From assembly GCF_029395675.1 (NCBI RefSeq), contig NZ_CP115184.1:806001-870000 (forward strand): a DNA stretch of 64,000 nt, in the 5' to 3' direction. Positions 17,766 through 24,999 of this stretch are shown piece after piece; positions within the stretch are counted from its first letter, which is position 1; each line of letters begins with the position of its first letter. The position numbers were made by a program, and so were the translations under genes. Source of the DNA: Janibacter cremeus. Its GTDB lineage: Bacteria > Actinomycetota > Actinomycetes > Actinomycetales > Dermatophilaceae. The notes beneath the pieces were generated by a model that was not told the DNA's origin, ran no database searches, and was given only the letters and a program-made list of their open reading frames with translations.

Positions 17766-18146
17766 ATGCTGAACATTGAACGGCACTTGGATGTGATCAA
17801 CCGGCTGGGGAGGGCGATGGCGGATCCGACGCGGGCGCGGATCCTGGTCGCGCTGCTGCAGGGCCCGGGTTACCCGGCCGAGCTGGCCCGCGACCTTGGT
17901 CTCAGTCGCACCAATGTCTCGAATCATCTGGCCTGTCTGCGGGGCTGCGGGATCGTGGTGACGGCACCCGAAGGTCGCCGCATGCGGTACGAGATCGCTG
18001 ATGCGCACCTGACGCGCGCGTTGGAATCGTTGCTGGACGTGGTCCTCGCGGTCGATGACGGCATCCCGTGCATCGACGAGCACTGCGAGTGTTGCGGAAC
18101 CGTCCCTGGTGCCGGCGCCGCCGGTGTTCAGGAGGTCGGGCAGTGA
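17766..18146 (+). CDS. cmtR: CmtR-like Cd/Pb-sensing ArsR repressor
   Basis: The 126-residue repressor aligns closely with M. tuberculosis CmtR (RLGRAMADPTRARILVALL, YPAELARDLGLSRTNVSNHLACLRGCG). The three Cd/Pb-ligating cysteines of CmtR are kept at the same positions: C57 and C61 in the recognition helix and C102 in the tail. Extra cysteines follow (C107, C109, C110 in DEHCECCG). Binding Cd(II) or Pb(II) should release the operator. TATAGT at 17754-17759 ends 6 nt before the ATG. The stop overlaps the GTG of the ATPase gene (GTGA), the same regulator-ATPase pairing as cmtR-ctpG. Confidence 0.9.
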   Translation: MLNIERHLDVINRLGRAMADPTRARILVALLQGPGYPAELARDLGLSRTNVSNHLACLRGCGIVVTAPEGRRMRYEIADAHLTRALESLLDVVLAVDDGIPCIDEHCECCGTVPGAGAAGVQEVGQ

Positions 18147-20140
18147 GTGACGAGTGCTGCGGACCGGCCGTCCCAGGGGGTGCGGGAGCGGCCACCGGCG
18201 ACAGCGAGGTCGAGGAGCTGGCGCCCTGGTGGCGTGATCGTGCGCTGGCGCTGCCTCTGGCGGCGGGTGTGCTGTGGGTGACGGGTCTGCTGCTGGAGCA
18301 GGCCGGGCTGGGGACCGTGGCGTTGATCGCCTACGCGATCGGGCTGGCAGCGGGAGCGTGGACCTTCGCCCCGGGTGCTGTGCGTCGCCTGGTCACCGGT
18401 CGGGGTCAGGGCCGCTTGGGCGTGGGTCTGCTGATGACGATCGCCGCCACCGGGGCGGTGCTGCTGGGCCACGTGGGTGAGGCCGCCGCGCTGGCCTTCC
18501 TGTTCTCGATCGCCGAGGCGCTGGAGGACCGCGCGATGGACCGCGCCCGGCACGGTCTGCGGGCCCTGCTGTCCCTGATCCCCGAGACCGCGCTGATCGC
18601 TGGCCCCGACGGTGACAGGCAGATTGCAGCCACCGAGGTCCGCCGTGGCGACGTCCTGCTCGTCGGGGCCGGGGAGCGGGTGAGCACGGACGGCGTCGTT
18701 GCCTCCGGCCACTCGTGGCTGGATACCTCGGCGATCACGGGCGAGTCGATCCCCGTCGATGTCGCTCCCGGCGATGCGGTGTCGGCCGGGTCGGTCAACA
18801 CCTCCGGCGCTCTGCGGGTCACCGCAACCGCCGACGGGCGGGACAACTCGCTGACCCACATGGTCCGGCTCGTGGAGCAGGCGCACGCCGAGAAGGGGGA
18901 ACGCGCCCGCCTTGCCGACCGCATCGCACGGCCCTTGGTTCCGTTGGTGCTGCTCGCCGCGCTCCTGGTCGCAGCCTTCGGGTTCGTGGTGGGCGATCCT
19001 CAGACCTGGGTCGAACGCGCCCTGGTGGTGCTTGTCGCGGCCTCGCCCTGCGCACTGGCCATCGCGGTCCCGGTGACCGTGATCTCGGCCATCGGCTCGG
19101 CCAGCAAGTTCGGGGTCATCATCAAGTCGGGGGCGGCGTTCGAGCAGCTGGGAACGATCCGTACGGTGGCCTTCGACAAAACCGGCACGCTGACCCGCAA
19201 CGAACCCCGCGTGGTGGCGACTGCCGCTGCGGATGATCACACCGACGCCGAGGTCCTGGCCATGGCAGCGGCCCTGGAGGCCACCAGCAGGCACCCGCTC
19301 GCGACAGCCGTGGTCGCTTCTTCGCCGGACCACCCCGGGGCCAGCGACGTGCACGAGCACGCCGGGCACGGGGTGAGCGGGCTGGTGCAGGGCCGCCGAG
19401 TGCGGGTGGGCAGCCCCCGTTGGGTCGAGCCGCAGTCGCTGGCTGATCGTGCCGACGAGATGGCCGACGAGGGCATGAGCATCGTCGTGGTCGAGGCCGA
19501 CGGCCGGGCGTGCGGGCTGATCGGGATCCGCGACGAGCTGCGCGCCGAGGCGGCAGAGGCAGTCAGTGCCCTGCACGAGCAGGGCGTGTCCACGCTCATG
19601 CTGACCGGCGACAACTCCCGCACCGCGCACGCCATCGCCCAGGAAGCAGGCATCCGGGACGTGTACGCGGACACCTTGCCTCAGGACAAGGCCGAGCACA
19701 TCCGCCGCTCCATGGACCGCACACCCACCGCGATGATCGGTGACGGCATCAACGATGCACCCGCCCTGGCATCGGCCACCGTGGGTATCGCGATGGGAGC
19801 CAGTGGTTCGGCCGCCGCCGTCGAGTCGGCCGATGTCGCCTTCACCGGCCACGACCTTCGTCTGCTGCCGCTAGCGTTGGCGCACGCGCGCCGGGGCCGG
19901 ACCATCATGACCCAGAACGTGATCCTATCCGTGGCCCTGATCGTGGTCCTCTTCCCGATGGCCCTGTTCGGCGTGCTGGGACTGGCGGCTGTTGTACTGG
20001 TCCACGAGGTCGCCGAGGTCATCGTCATCGCCAACGGCCTCAGGGCCACCCGTGCCCGGCGACCCACGGTGCCACCGCGCGGCCCAGGCGTCCCCGCCAG
20101 TACCAGCAGCACCCGTCCCGTGAAGGCAGGAAACCGTTGA
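18143..20140 (+). CDS. P1B-type heavy-metal-transporting ATPase (CadA/CtpG-like)
   Basis: The 665-residue efflux ATPase exports soft divalent metal, probably Cd, Pb or Zn given its CmtR-like regulator. It has a short N-terminus with a Cys pair (SDECCGP) and no HMA domain, then eight expected helices. The actuator loop has TGES, the membrane metal site reads SPC (AASPCALAIAV) rather than CPC, the phosphorylated Asp is in DKTGT (D345), and the hinge motifs are MLTGDN and MIGDGINDAPALA. The last helix pair contains HEVAEV. SPC sites occur in several P1B subclasses, so the metal is not fixed by sequence. GTG at 18143 overlaps the cmtR stop. Confidence 0.92.
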   Translation: MSDECCGPAVPGGAGAATGDSEVEELAPWWRDRALALPLAAGVLWVTGLLLEQAGLGTVALIAYAIGLAAGAWTFAPGAVRRLVTGRGQGRLGVGLLMTIAATGAVLLGHVGEAAALAFLFSIAEALEDRAMDRARHGLRALLSLIPETALIAGPDGDRQIAATEVRRGDVLLVGAGERVSTDGVVASGHSWLDTSAITGESIPVDVAPGDAVSAGSVNTSGALRVTATADGRDNSLTHMVRLVEQAHAEKGERARLADRIARPLVPLVLLAALLVAAFGFVVGDPQTWVERALVVLVAASPCALAIAVPVTVISAIGSASKFGVIIKSGAAFEQLGTIRTVAFDKTGTLTRNEPRVVATAAADDHTDAEVLAMAAALEATSRHPLATAVVASSPDHPGASDVHEHAGHGVSGLVQGRRVRVGSPRWVEPQSLADRADEMADEGMSIVVVEADGRACGLIGIRDELRAEAAEAVSALHEQGVSTLMLTGDNSRTAHAIAQEAGIRDVYADTLPQDKAEHIRRSMDRTPTAMIGDGINDAPALASATVGIAMGASGSAAAVESADVAFTGHDLRLLPLALAHARRGRTIMTQNVILSVALIVVLFPMALFGVLGLAAVVLVHEVAEVIVIANGLRATRARRPTVPPRGPGVPASTSSTRPVKAGNR

Positions 20141-20787
20141 GCAAGAGCCTGAAGTTGTCCGTGGCCATGATCGTGACCGTCATCGTGGCCCTGACCGCCG
20201 CGGTGGTGCTCAGCCGCCCCGGCGACTCTGCCGCCCCCAGCAGCTCCGGCTCCGGTGATGGCGCTTCCGCGCCGCTGGTGCGCGAGGACAGTCCCCGCCT
20301 GACCTCGGGCGAGGACGCGGTCTTCGTGGAGTTCCTCGACTTCGAGTGCGAGGCCTGCGGCGCAGCGCACCCGGTCATCAAGGACCTGCGCGAGAAGTAC
20401 GGCGACCGGGTCACCTTCGTCGTGCGCCACATGCCCCTGCACGGCAACTCGATGAACGCCGCCCTGGCCGCAGAAGCCGCCGCCGAACAAGGCGAGTTCG
20501 AGGCCATGCACGACAAGCTCTTCCAGACCCAGACCGAATGGAGCCACCAGGAAGCCTCACAGATGGAGACATTCACCGGGTACGCCAAGGAGCTGGGCCT
20601 GGACATGGAGCAGTTCCGCGCCGACCTAGATGACCCCGCCCTGAAGGAACGCATCGAGCAGAGCAAGCAAGACGCCATGAACCTGGGCGTCACCGGGACG
20701 CCGACCTTCTTCCTCGACGGCGAGAAGCTCGAGCCCACCACCGTCGCCGACCTCGAAACCGCGCTCGATGCCGCAGTCGATGACTGA
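20137..20787 (+). CDS. DsbA/BdbD-like membrane-anchored thiol oxidoreductase
   Basis: The 216-residue protein has one N-terminal membrane anchor (about residues 7-26), a Ser/Gly/Pro linker and a DsbA-type thioredoxin fold. The active site is FECEACGAAHP (C71, C74), and the cis-Pro loop is TGTPTFFLDG near the C-terminus. It should introduce disulfides into exported proteins and be reoxidised by the VKOR encoded next. TTG at 20137 overlaps the ATPase stop (TTGA), so it is in the metal-efflux operon. Its link to metal resistance is inferred from context. Confidence 0.9.
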   Translation: MSKSLKLSVAMIVTVIVALTAAVVLSRPGDSAAPSSSGSGDGASAPLVREDSPRLTSGEDAVFVEFLDFECEACGAAHPVIKDLREKYGDRVTFVVRHMPLHGNSMNAALAAEAAAEQGEFEAMHDKLFQTQTEWSHQEASQMETFTGYAKELGLDMEQFRADLDDPALKERIEQSKQDAMNLGVTGTPTFFLDGEKLEPTTVADLETALDAAVDD

Positions 20788-21397
20788 TCCGACTACACAG
20801 GCCGCCGCCACTTCTGGGCCCGCCGACCGCGGACTCGGGCTGCTCTACCTCACCGGGGGCTTGCTCGGTCTCGTCGCAGCCGTGGTGCTGCTCGTGGAGA
20901 GCATCGCCCTGCTGAAGAACCCCGACTACGTCCCCACCTGCAGCATCAACCCCATTCTCTCCTGCGGGTCGGTGATGAACACACCCCAAGCAGCAGCGTT
21001 CGGGATCCCCAACCCGATCATCGGCGTCGCCGGCTTCGCCGCCCTGTCGATGTTCGCCGTGGTGGTCCTCACCGGCGCCACCATCCGCCCCTGGTTGTGG
21101 ACGGCCACCCAGGCCAGCGTCACCTTCGCCGTGCTCTTCATCCACTGGCTGATCTACCAGAGCCTCTACGTCATCGGCGCACTGTGCCCCTACTGCATGC
21201 TCGTGTGGGTCGTGACCATCGCCGTCTTCTGGCACACCACCATCCACACCCTCCAGCGGAGCAAGAGAAGTCCACGCCGACGCGGGATCGTGGACGTGCT
21301 CAACGACTATCGCGGAACAGTCCTCACTGGTTGGTACCTGGTGATCGTCGTGCTCATCGCCCAACGGTTCTGGACGTACTGGATGACTGTCGTCTGA
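20780..21397 (+). CDS. Vitamin K epoxide reductase (VKOR) family protein
   Basis: The 205-residue, multi-helix membrane protein reoxidises DsbA-type partners and passes electrons to menaquinone. It has the loop cysteines C54 and C62 (TCSINPILSCG) and the membrane CPYC site, C136/C139 (GALCPYCMLVW), plus the conserved Ser/Asn region SVMNTPQAAAFGIPNPIIG. ATG at 20780 overlaps the dsbA stop by 8 nt; ATG at 20768 is an alternative. It ends the cmtR-ATPase-dsbA-vkor operon. The 170 bases after it (21398-21567) contain nothing recognisable. Confidence 0.92.
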   Translation: MTDPTTQAAATSGPADRGLGLLYLTGGLLGLVAAVVLLVESIALLKNPDYVPTCSINPILSCGSVMNTPQAAAFGIPNPIIGVAGFAALSMFAVVVLTGATIRPWLWTATQASVTFAVLFIHWLIYQSLYVIGALCPYCMLVWVVTIAVFWHTTIHTLQRSKRSPRRRGIVDVLNDYRGTVLTGWYLVIVVLIAQRFWTYWMTVV

Positions 21398-21567
21398 TGC
21401 CGGGCGCCACGGAATCCTGTGCCCCGCGTAGAGCAGGCGGCCGCACAGAGACATGGCTGCACTCCGAAGGCCGATCTCTCGGCGTGGGCCTCCAGGCGGG
21501 CCAAGCCAGGCTGGGCGCCGGGTTCTTCCCGCACCGTCGGACCCCCGCTCGCGAAATGGACCGCCGG

Positions 21568-23106
21568 TCAGACGGCGCGGCGACGGAGGGCGTGGAGACT
21601 CAGTAACGCGATGAGGAGGAGCAGCGCGAGCATCGGGGTGTCGCCCATGCGCGCATAGGGCGTCATGCCGGTACGCAGGGGGACACTGGCACTCAGCAGC
21701 TCACGCGTCCCCAGACCGCTGAGTTCGGTCAGCGCACCGTCGGGTCGGATGATGGCCGAGTACCCCGTGGGTGCGGCCTGCAGGACGGTGCGACCGAACT
21801 CCTTGGCGCGCAGGCGGGACGCGGCGACCTCGATCGCCGGGACGTCCTGGCCGGTAAAGGACGATGCGCTCGTCGGAGCGAGGACCAGCTGTCCGCCGGC
21901 ACGCACTGCCGCCGCGACCCTGTCAGCGAAGAACGTCTCGTACGAGATGACGATACCCATCGGGGGCACTCCCCGCGGCTCGAGCACCGCGGGACCACGA
22001 CCGGCAATGGCGTCGCGCGGCACCAGTCGCGTCAGGTCGCTGAGCGGCTCGACCAGGTCCCGCAACGGGAGGTACTCGCCGAAGGGCACACGGTGGTGCT
22101 TCTCGTATCGACCCAGCAGGTTCCCCTCCGGTCCCCACAGGAGGGATGCGTTGCGGAAGCGGTCCCGCCCCTCGGCCTCGGTCGTCCCGACGACGAGATT
22201 CGTCCCGAGCCGACGGGCCAGGTCGGCGAAGCGAGCACCCACGGATGTCCGACCTATCGGACCCTCGACGTGGGCGATGCTCTCCGGCATGAGCACGAGA
22301 TCCGGTGACCCAGTGATGCCACGGGCAGCCCGCAGGTGTTCGGCCGTGGCATCCACCGACTGGATCACGTGCACCCCGCGAGCACCCCCTCCTTGGACGA
22401 TCGCTGCGTCGAGCGTGCCCGAAGCGGCGGTCCCCACAGCGTCCGGCACTGCCGGTGGCACAGCGACGGCCAGCACCACGCTGACCGCAGCCGCCGCGCG
22501 GGTCCGGCTCGAGCCGACGACGAGGGCAACTCCCGCGGCTCCGGTCAACGCCGCGAGACCGGTCACCAGCAGGGAACCACCGAGAGGTGCCGCGCCCATG
22601 AACGGCCCGTCGACCTGGCTGAAGCCCAGCGACGGCAGCGGAAATCCGCCGAATGGGAAGCGGTTCTGGACCGCCTCCAGCAACACGAGCGCGGCGGGGG
22701 TGGCCAGCCACCAGCCCGGCCACACGTGCTGTCCGGTGATCGTGCCCGCCCGTGTCGGGACTGCGAACGACACCGCTGCGACGAGTACCAGCAGTGCTGT
22801 CTCGAGCGCGACGACGGCCAGGTAACCGGCACCCGTGAAATCAGTGAGCCAGCGCAGGGCCATGCCGTAATGGACCACTCCACCCAGCGCACCGAGCCAC
22901 AGACGCTCACGCAGCGGACGACCGGCCAGGGCCAGCATGAATGCAGCGGTCCCCAGCGGGAAAAGCACCCACCACCCGCGCGGTGGCAACGCCAACCACC
23001 AGAGGGTCGCAGCGCCCACCATCAGGGCGGCACCCGGCGCCAACCCACGTGAGGTCGCGCTCCTCGTTCGCCGCACGGTGTCGGGGAGGCGGAAACCGAT
23101 GCTCAT
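21568..23106 (-). CDS. lnt: Apolipoprotein N-acyltransferase-like protein with Cys-to-Ser at the nucleophile
   Basis: The 512-residue protein has an N-terminal multi-helix region (about 1-220) and a C-terminal nitrilase domain (about 230-485), the layout of Lnt, which N-acylates lipoproteins. The catalytic Glu (LMPES, E275) and Lys (RYEKHH, K336) are present. The nucleophilic Cys, in ICYE in E. coli (C387), is replaced by Ser388 in IVISYETFF, a clear TCG codon. The frame is intact and the rest well conserved, so this may be a functional variant or a recent loss of activity. It lies in the metal island, convergent with the disulfide operon. Symbol given by family only. Confidence 0.8.
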   Translation of the reverse strand: MSIGFRLPDTVRRTRSATSRGLAPGAALMVGAATLWWLALPPRGWWVLFPLGTAAFMLALAGRPLRERLWLGALGGVVHYGMALRWLTDFTGAGYLAVVALETALLVLVAAVSFAVPTRAGTITGQHVWPGWWLATPAALVLLEAVQNRFPFGGFPLPSLGFSQVDGPFMGAAPLGGSLLVTGLAALTGAAGVALVVGSSRTRAAAAVSVVLAVAVPPAVPDAVGTAASGTLDAAIVQGGGARGVHVIQSVDATAEHLRAARGITGSPDLVLMPESIAHVEGPIGRTSVGARFADLARRLGTNLVVGTTEAEGRDRFRNASLLWGPEGNLLGRYEKHHRVPFGEYLPLRDLVEPLSDLTRLVPRDAIAGRGPAVLEPRGVPPMGIVISYETFFADRVAAAVRAGGQLVLAPTSASSFTGQDVPAIEVAASRLRAKEFGRTVLQAAPTGYSAIIRPDGALTELSGLGTRELLSASVPLRTGMTPYARMGDTPMLALLLLIALLSLHALRRRAV

Positions 23107-23233
23107 CGATCAGGAGAGGGCGACGAGCATCGCACGGGCAACTACGTCGGACAGGATGGTCACCGCTAGGACGCTAGTTGCCGACGGCCGGATTTGGCCA
23201 AACGACGGTGACGCCTGAGGGCTTCAAAGCCGG

Positions 23234-23296
23234 GTGAAGGCGGAGGCAGCGGAGCGAGAAGATGCCATGGATCTCTCGGGGACGCCGACGTTTGTC
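23234..23296 (+). pseudogene. Relic of a DsbA-like C-terminal segment
   Basis: A short plus-strand frame reads EREDAMDLSGTPTFVK, which resembles the segment KQDAMNLGVTGTPTFF around the cis-Pro loop of the intact dsbA gene at 20137-20787. The similarity stops at about 23290, where the convergent ZIP gene ends. It lacks an active-site CxxC and any start context. The most likely reading is a remnant of a second dsbA copy cut by a rearrangement. The rest of 23107-23294 shows nothing else. Confidence 0.45.
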
Positions 23297-24029
23297 AAGC
23301 CAGGTAGACGGATACGAGGGCAAACAGGGCGAAGCCGCCGGTCAGGAAGACTGGGTCGAGACGACTCGTCTGGCCCTCGTGGGCCTTGGAGATCATCTCC
23401 TCCACCACGACGCTGGTAAGGATCCCGCCAGTTAGAGCCAGCACGGACAACGTGGCCAGTTCGGGGGCATCCCGAAGCGCGAAGTAGCCCAGGGCGGCTC
23501 CGAGGAGGATGGGGACGGCGAAGGCCGACGACATCACCAGCCGGCTGGTGCGGGGCGTGCCAGCCCTACGCAGGGTCGCCACGGCGGCGAATCCCTCGGG
23601 TACATCGGCGGGGACCTGACCCAAGGCAAGCAGCAGCCCCAGCCGGGGGTCCACCAGCGTGCCGGTGCCGATCATCACCCCGTCGCTGAACAGGTCGATC
23701 GCCACCCCGGAGTAGATGGCCAGCGGGCCGGTGCCACCCTCTTGTCCGCCGACGCGGCGGCGGATCTTGGCGATGGCGCGCTCCAGCCCTATGAAGACGG
23801 CTCCGCCGACCAGGAAGGCCGCGATCGGTACCCACGGGGTCTGCGCGTTCAGGGCCTGTGGCATCATTTCCAGCCCGACCACTGCCAACACGATGCCCGC
23901 CGCCAGGTGCAGTGCCAGACTCAGAGTCCGGGCGGAGATCCGGAACAACTCCGCGGCCACACCACCCAAGAAGTTGCCCAGCGTCGGCAACGCGGCCAAG
24001 ACCAGCACCAGCACGAACCCATCCGGCAC
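23295..24029 (-). CDS. ZIP-family metal transporter
   Basis: The 244-residue protein has about eight predicted helices. ZIP features are the TM4-like HLAAGIVLAVVGLEMMP, the variable cytoplasmic loop (IRRRVGGQEGGTG) and the paired segments LFSDGVMIGTG and VPADVPEGFAAVATL, where other ZIPs carry HSxxEG/HxxPEG. ZIPs usually move divalent metal into the cytoplasm, so its place in an efflux island is notable. GTG at 24029 is chosen because AAGGAG ends 6 nt before it; a TTG at 24035 would touch that ribosome site. It directly follows the ccdA relic. Confidence 0.82.
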   Translation of the reverse strand: MPDGFVLVLVLAALPTLGNFLGGVAAELFRISARTLSLALHLAAGIVLAVVGLEMMPQALNAQTPWVPIAAFLVGGAVFIGLERAIAKIRRRVGGQEGGTGPLAIYSGVAIDLFSDGVMIGTGTLVDPRLGLLLALGQVPADVPEGFAAVATLRRAGTPRTSRLVMSSAFAVPILLGAALGYFALRDAPELATLSVLALTGGILTSVVVEEMISKAHEGQTSRLDPVFLTGGFALFALVSVYLA

Positions 24030-24031
24030 GG

Positions 24032-24470
24032 TCAACTCCTTCCCATTGGCAGCACGAGCCCAGCGGGGGCCTCCATCCTATGTGGCCCGCCTATCCCATC
24101 CAGGACTCGTGGTGATGAAACCCTCCAGACGAGCCCTGTCGGCTGGCAGATGAGCTCCACGTCGCCGATGAGTTGGCTCTGCAGCCCTCTGATTAAAGTA
24201 CTCCCGTCTGCCGGTGAGCAGGAGCAGTCCGACGATGATCAGCAGGATCGCGCCGGCCACGTGAATCCAGCATTGACAACGAGTGACCCCGTGCGGATAC
24301 CGAACTCAGCGCCCGTGGGCTGCGGCGATGAAGAGGAAGGACGTCCAAGGCAGTGGGCGATGGCGAGAAGGACCCCGCAGGTCATCGATGCGTCACCGGC
24401 GAAGTTGAGTGCGAGAAGTGCCCCGACAGTCGGGCCCACGCAGGGCGCCCAGCCGAGGGCGCAACCGCCC
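24032..24470 (-). pseudogene. Relic of ccdA-type cytochrome c biogenesis / thiol transporter
   Basis: Fragments of a CcdA/DsbD membrane protein lie in different minus-strand frames. ALGWAPCVGPTVGALLALNFAGDASM lies at about 24370-24460, AGAILLIIVGLLLLTGRREYF near 24190-24260, and LQSQLIGDVEL near 24150-24180; the last frame stops at 24032, beside the ZIP ribosome site. The N-terminal third is missing and at least two frameshifts are needed to join the rest. CcdA would have supplied reductant across the membrane, so the island once encoded both oxidising (DsbA-VKOR) and reducing functions. From 24471 to 24720 I see no gene. Confidence 0.65.
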
Positions 24471-24720
24471 CGAGAAGGAGTGCCTTGGCGGCACACGGAA
24501 GATTCTCGGAGTTGGGGCGTGTGGTTTCGCGGCAGGTGGCGTCGGTCTCGGAGTGAGTGGTGTCATGCGTTCCGAGCTCGGATCTCGAGTGCGGCGGTTC
24601 TCGCGTCGTGAGCGGTCCATGGACACGATGGATGCCATGATCCCGTGGGTAGTTCACCGAGGACACGGCAGAGGACACCGGCCCATGCCCACGCCTGGGT
24701 CCCCTCCACGGGAGATCAGA

Positions 24721-24999
24721 TCACTCCAGGCCGATGTTGAACGCCGCGTCGAGGTCGTGGTGGCTGTAGGCCCGGAAGGCGATGTGCGTCGAGGTGTCGA
24801 CGATGCCCTCGACCTTGTTCAGACGGCCGGCGATGACCTCGTTGAGGTCCTCGTGCCGGGTGACCCGGACCATGGCGATCAGGTCGGCGTCGCCGGCGAC
24901 GGAGTAGACCTCGCTCACGCCGTCGAGGTCGGCGATGGTCTGGGCGACCTCGGGGATGCGGTCGACCTCGGCATGGATGAGCACGATTGCGGTGATCAC
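24721..24999 (-). CDS. Stand-alone AsnC/Lrp ligand-binding domain protein
   Basis: The 92-residue protein consists of a single RAM (AsnC C-terminal) domain: ITAIVLIHAEVDRIPEVAQTIADLDGVSEVYSVAGDADLIAMVRV, then the second beta-alpha-beta half. It has no helix-turn-helix, so it cannot bind DNA as classical Lrp does; it may oligomerise with full-length Lrp proteins or act as a small-ligand sensor. GTG at 24999 overlaps the stop of the upstream nuclease gene (GTGA). A TAGGGT 7 nt before the start could also give a leaderless transcript. It is the first core gene to the right of the metal island. Confidence 0.85.
   Translation of the reverse strand: MITAIVLIHAEVDRIPEVAQTIADLDGVSEVYSVAGDADLIAMVRVTRHEDLNEVIAGRLNKVEGIVDTSTHIAFRAYSHHDLDAAFNIGLE

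Larger units (their letters stand above)
16283..24720. other. Heavy-metal resistance island inserted in a conserved core block
   Basis: The segment lies between trpD and the AsnC/nuclease genes. It holds only metal- and envelope-related genes (CDF, ArsR, CmtR, P1B ATPase, DsbA, VKOR, Lnt-like, ZIP) plus relics of ccdA and dsbA. The flanking genes are neighbours in M. tuberculosis (Rv2192c-Rv2191, from memory), so the segment looks inserted. I see no integrase, transposase, tRNA or clear terminal repeats, so the transfer mechanism is unknown. The relics at the right end suggest partial decay or rearrangement. The leftmost 73 bases (16283-16355) hold nothing recognisable. Confidence 0.65.

Noticed and set aside
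16283..24720. Search for integrase, transposase, tRNA att site or terminal repeats at the island ends
   Set aside because: None found by eye; no claim of a specific mobile element type is made.
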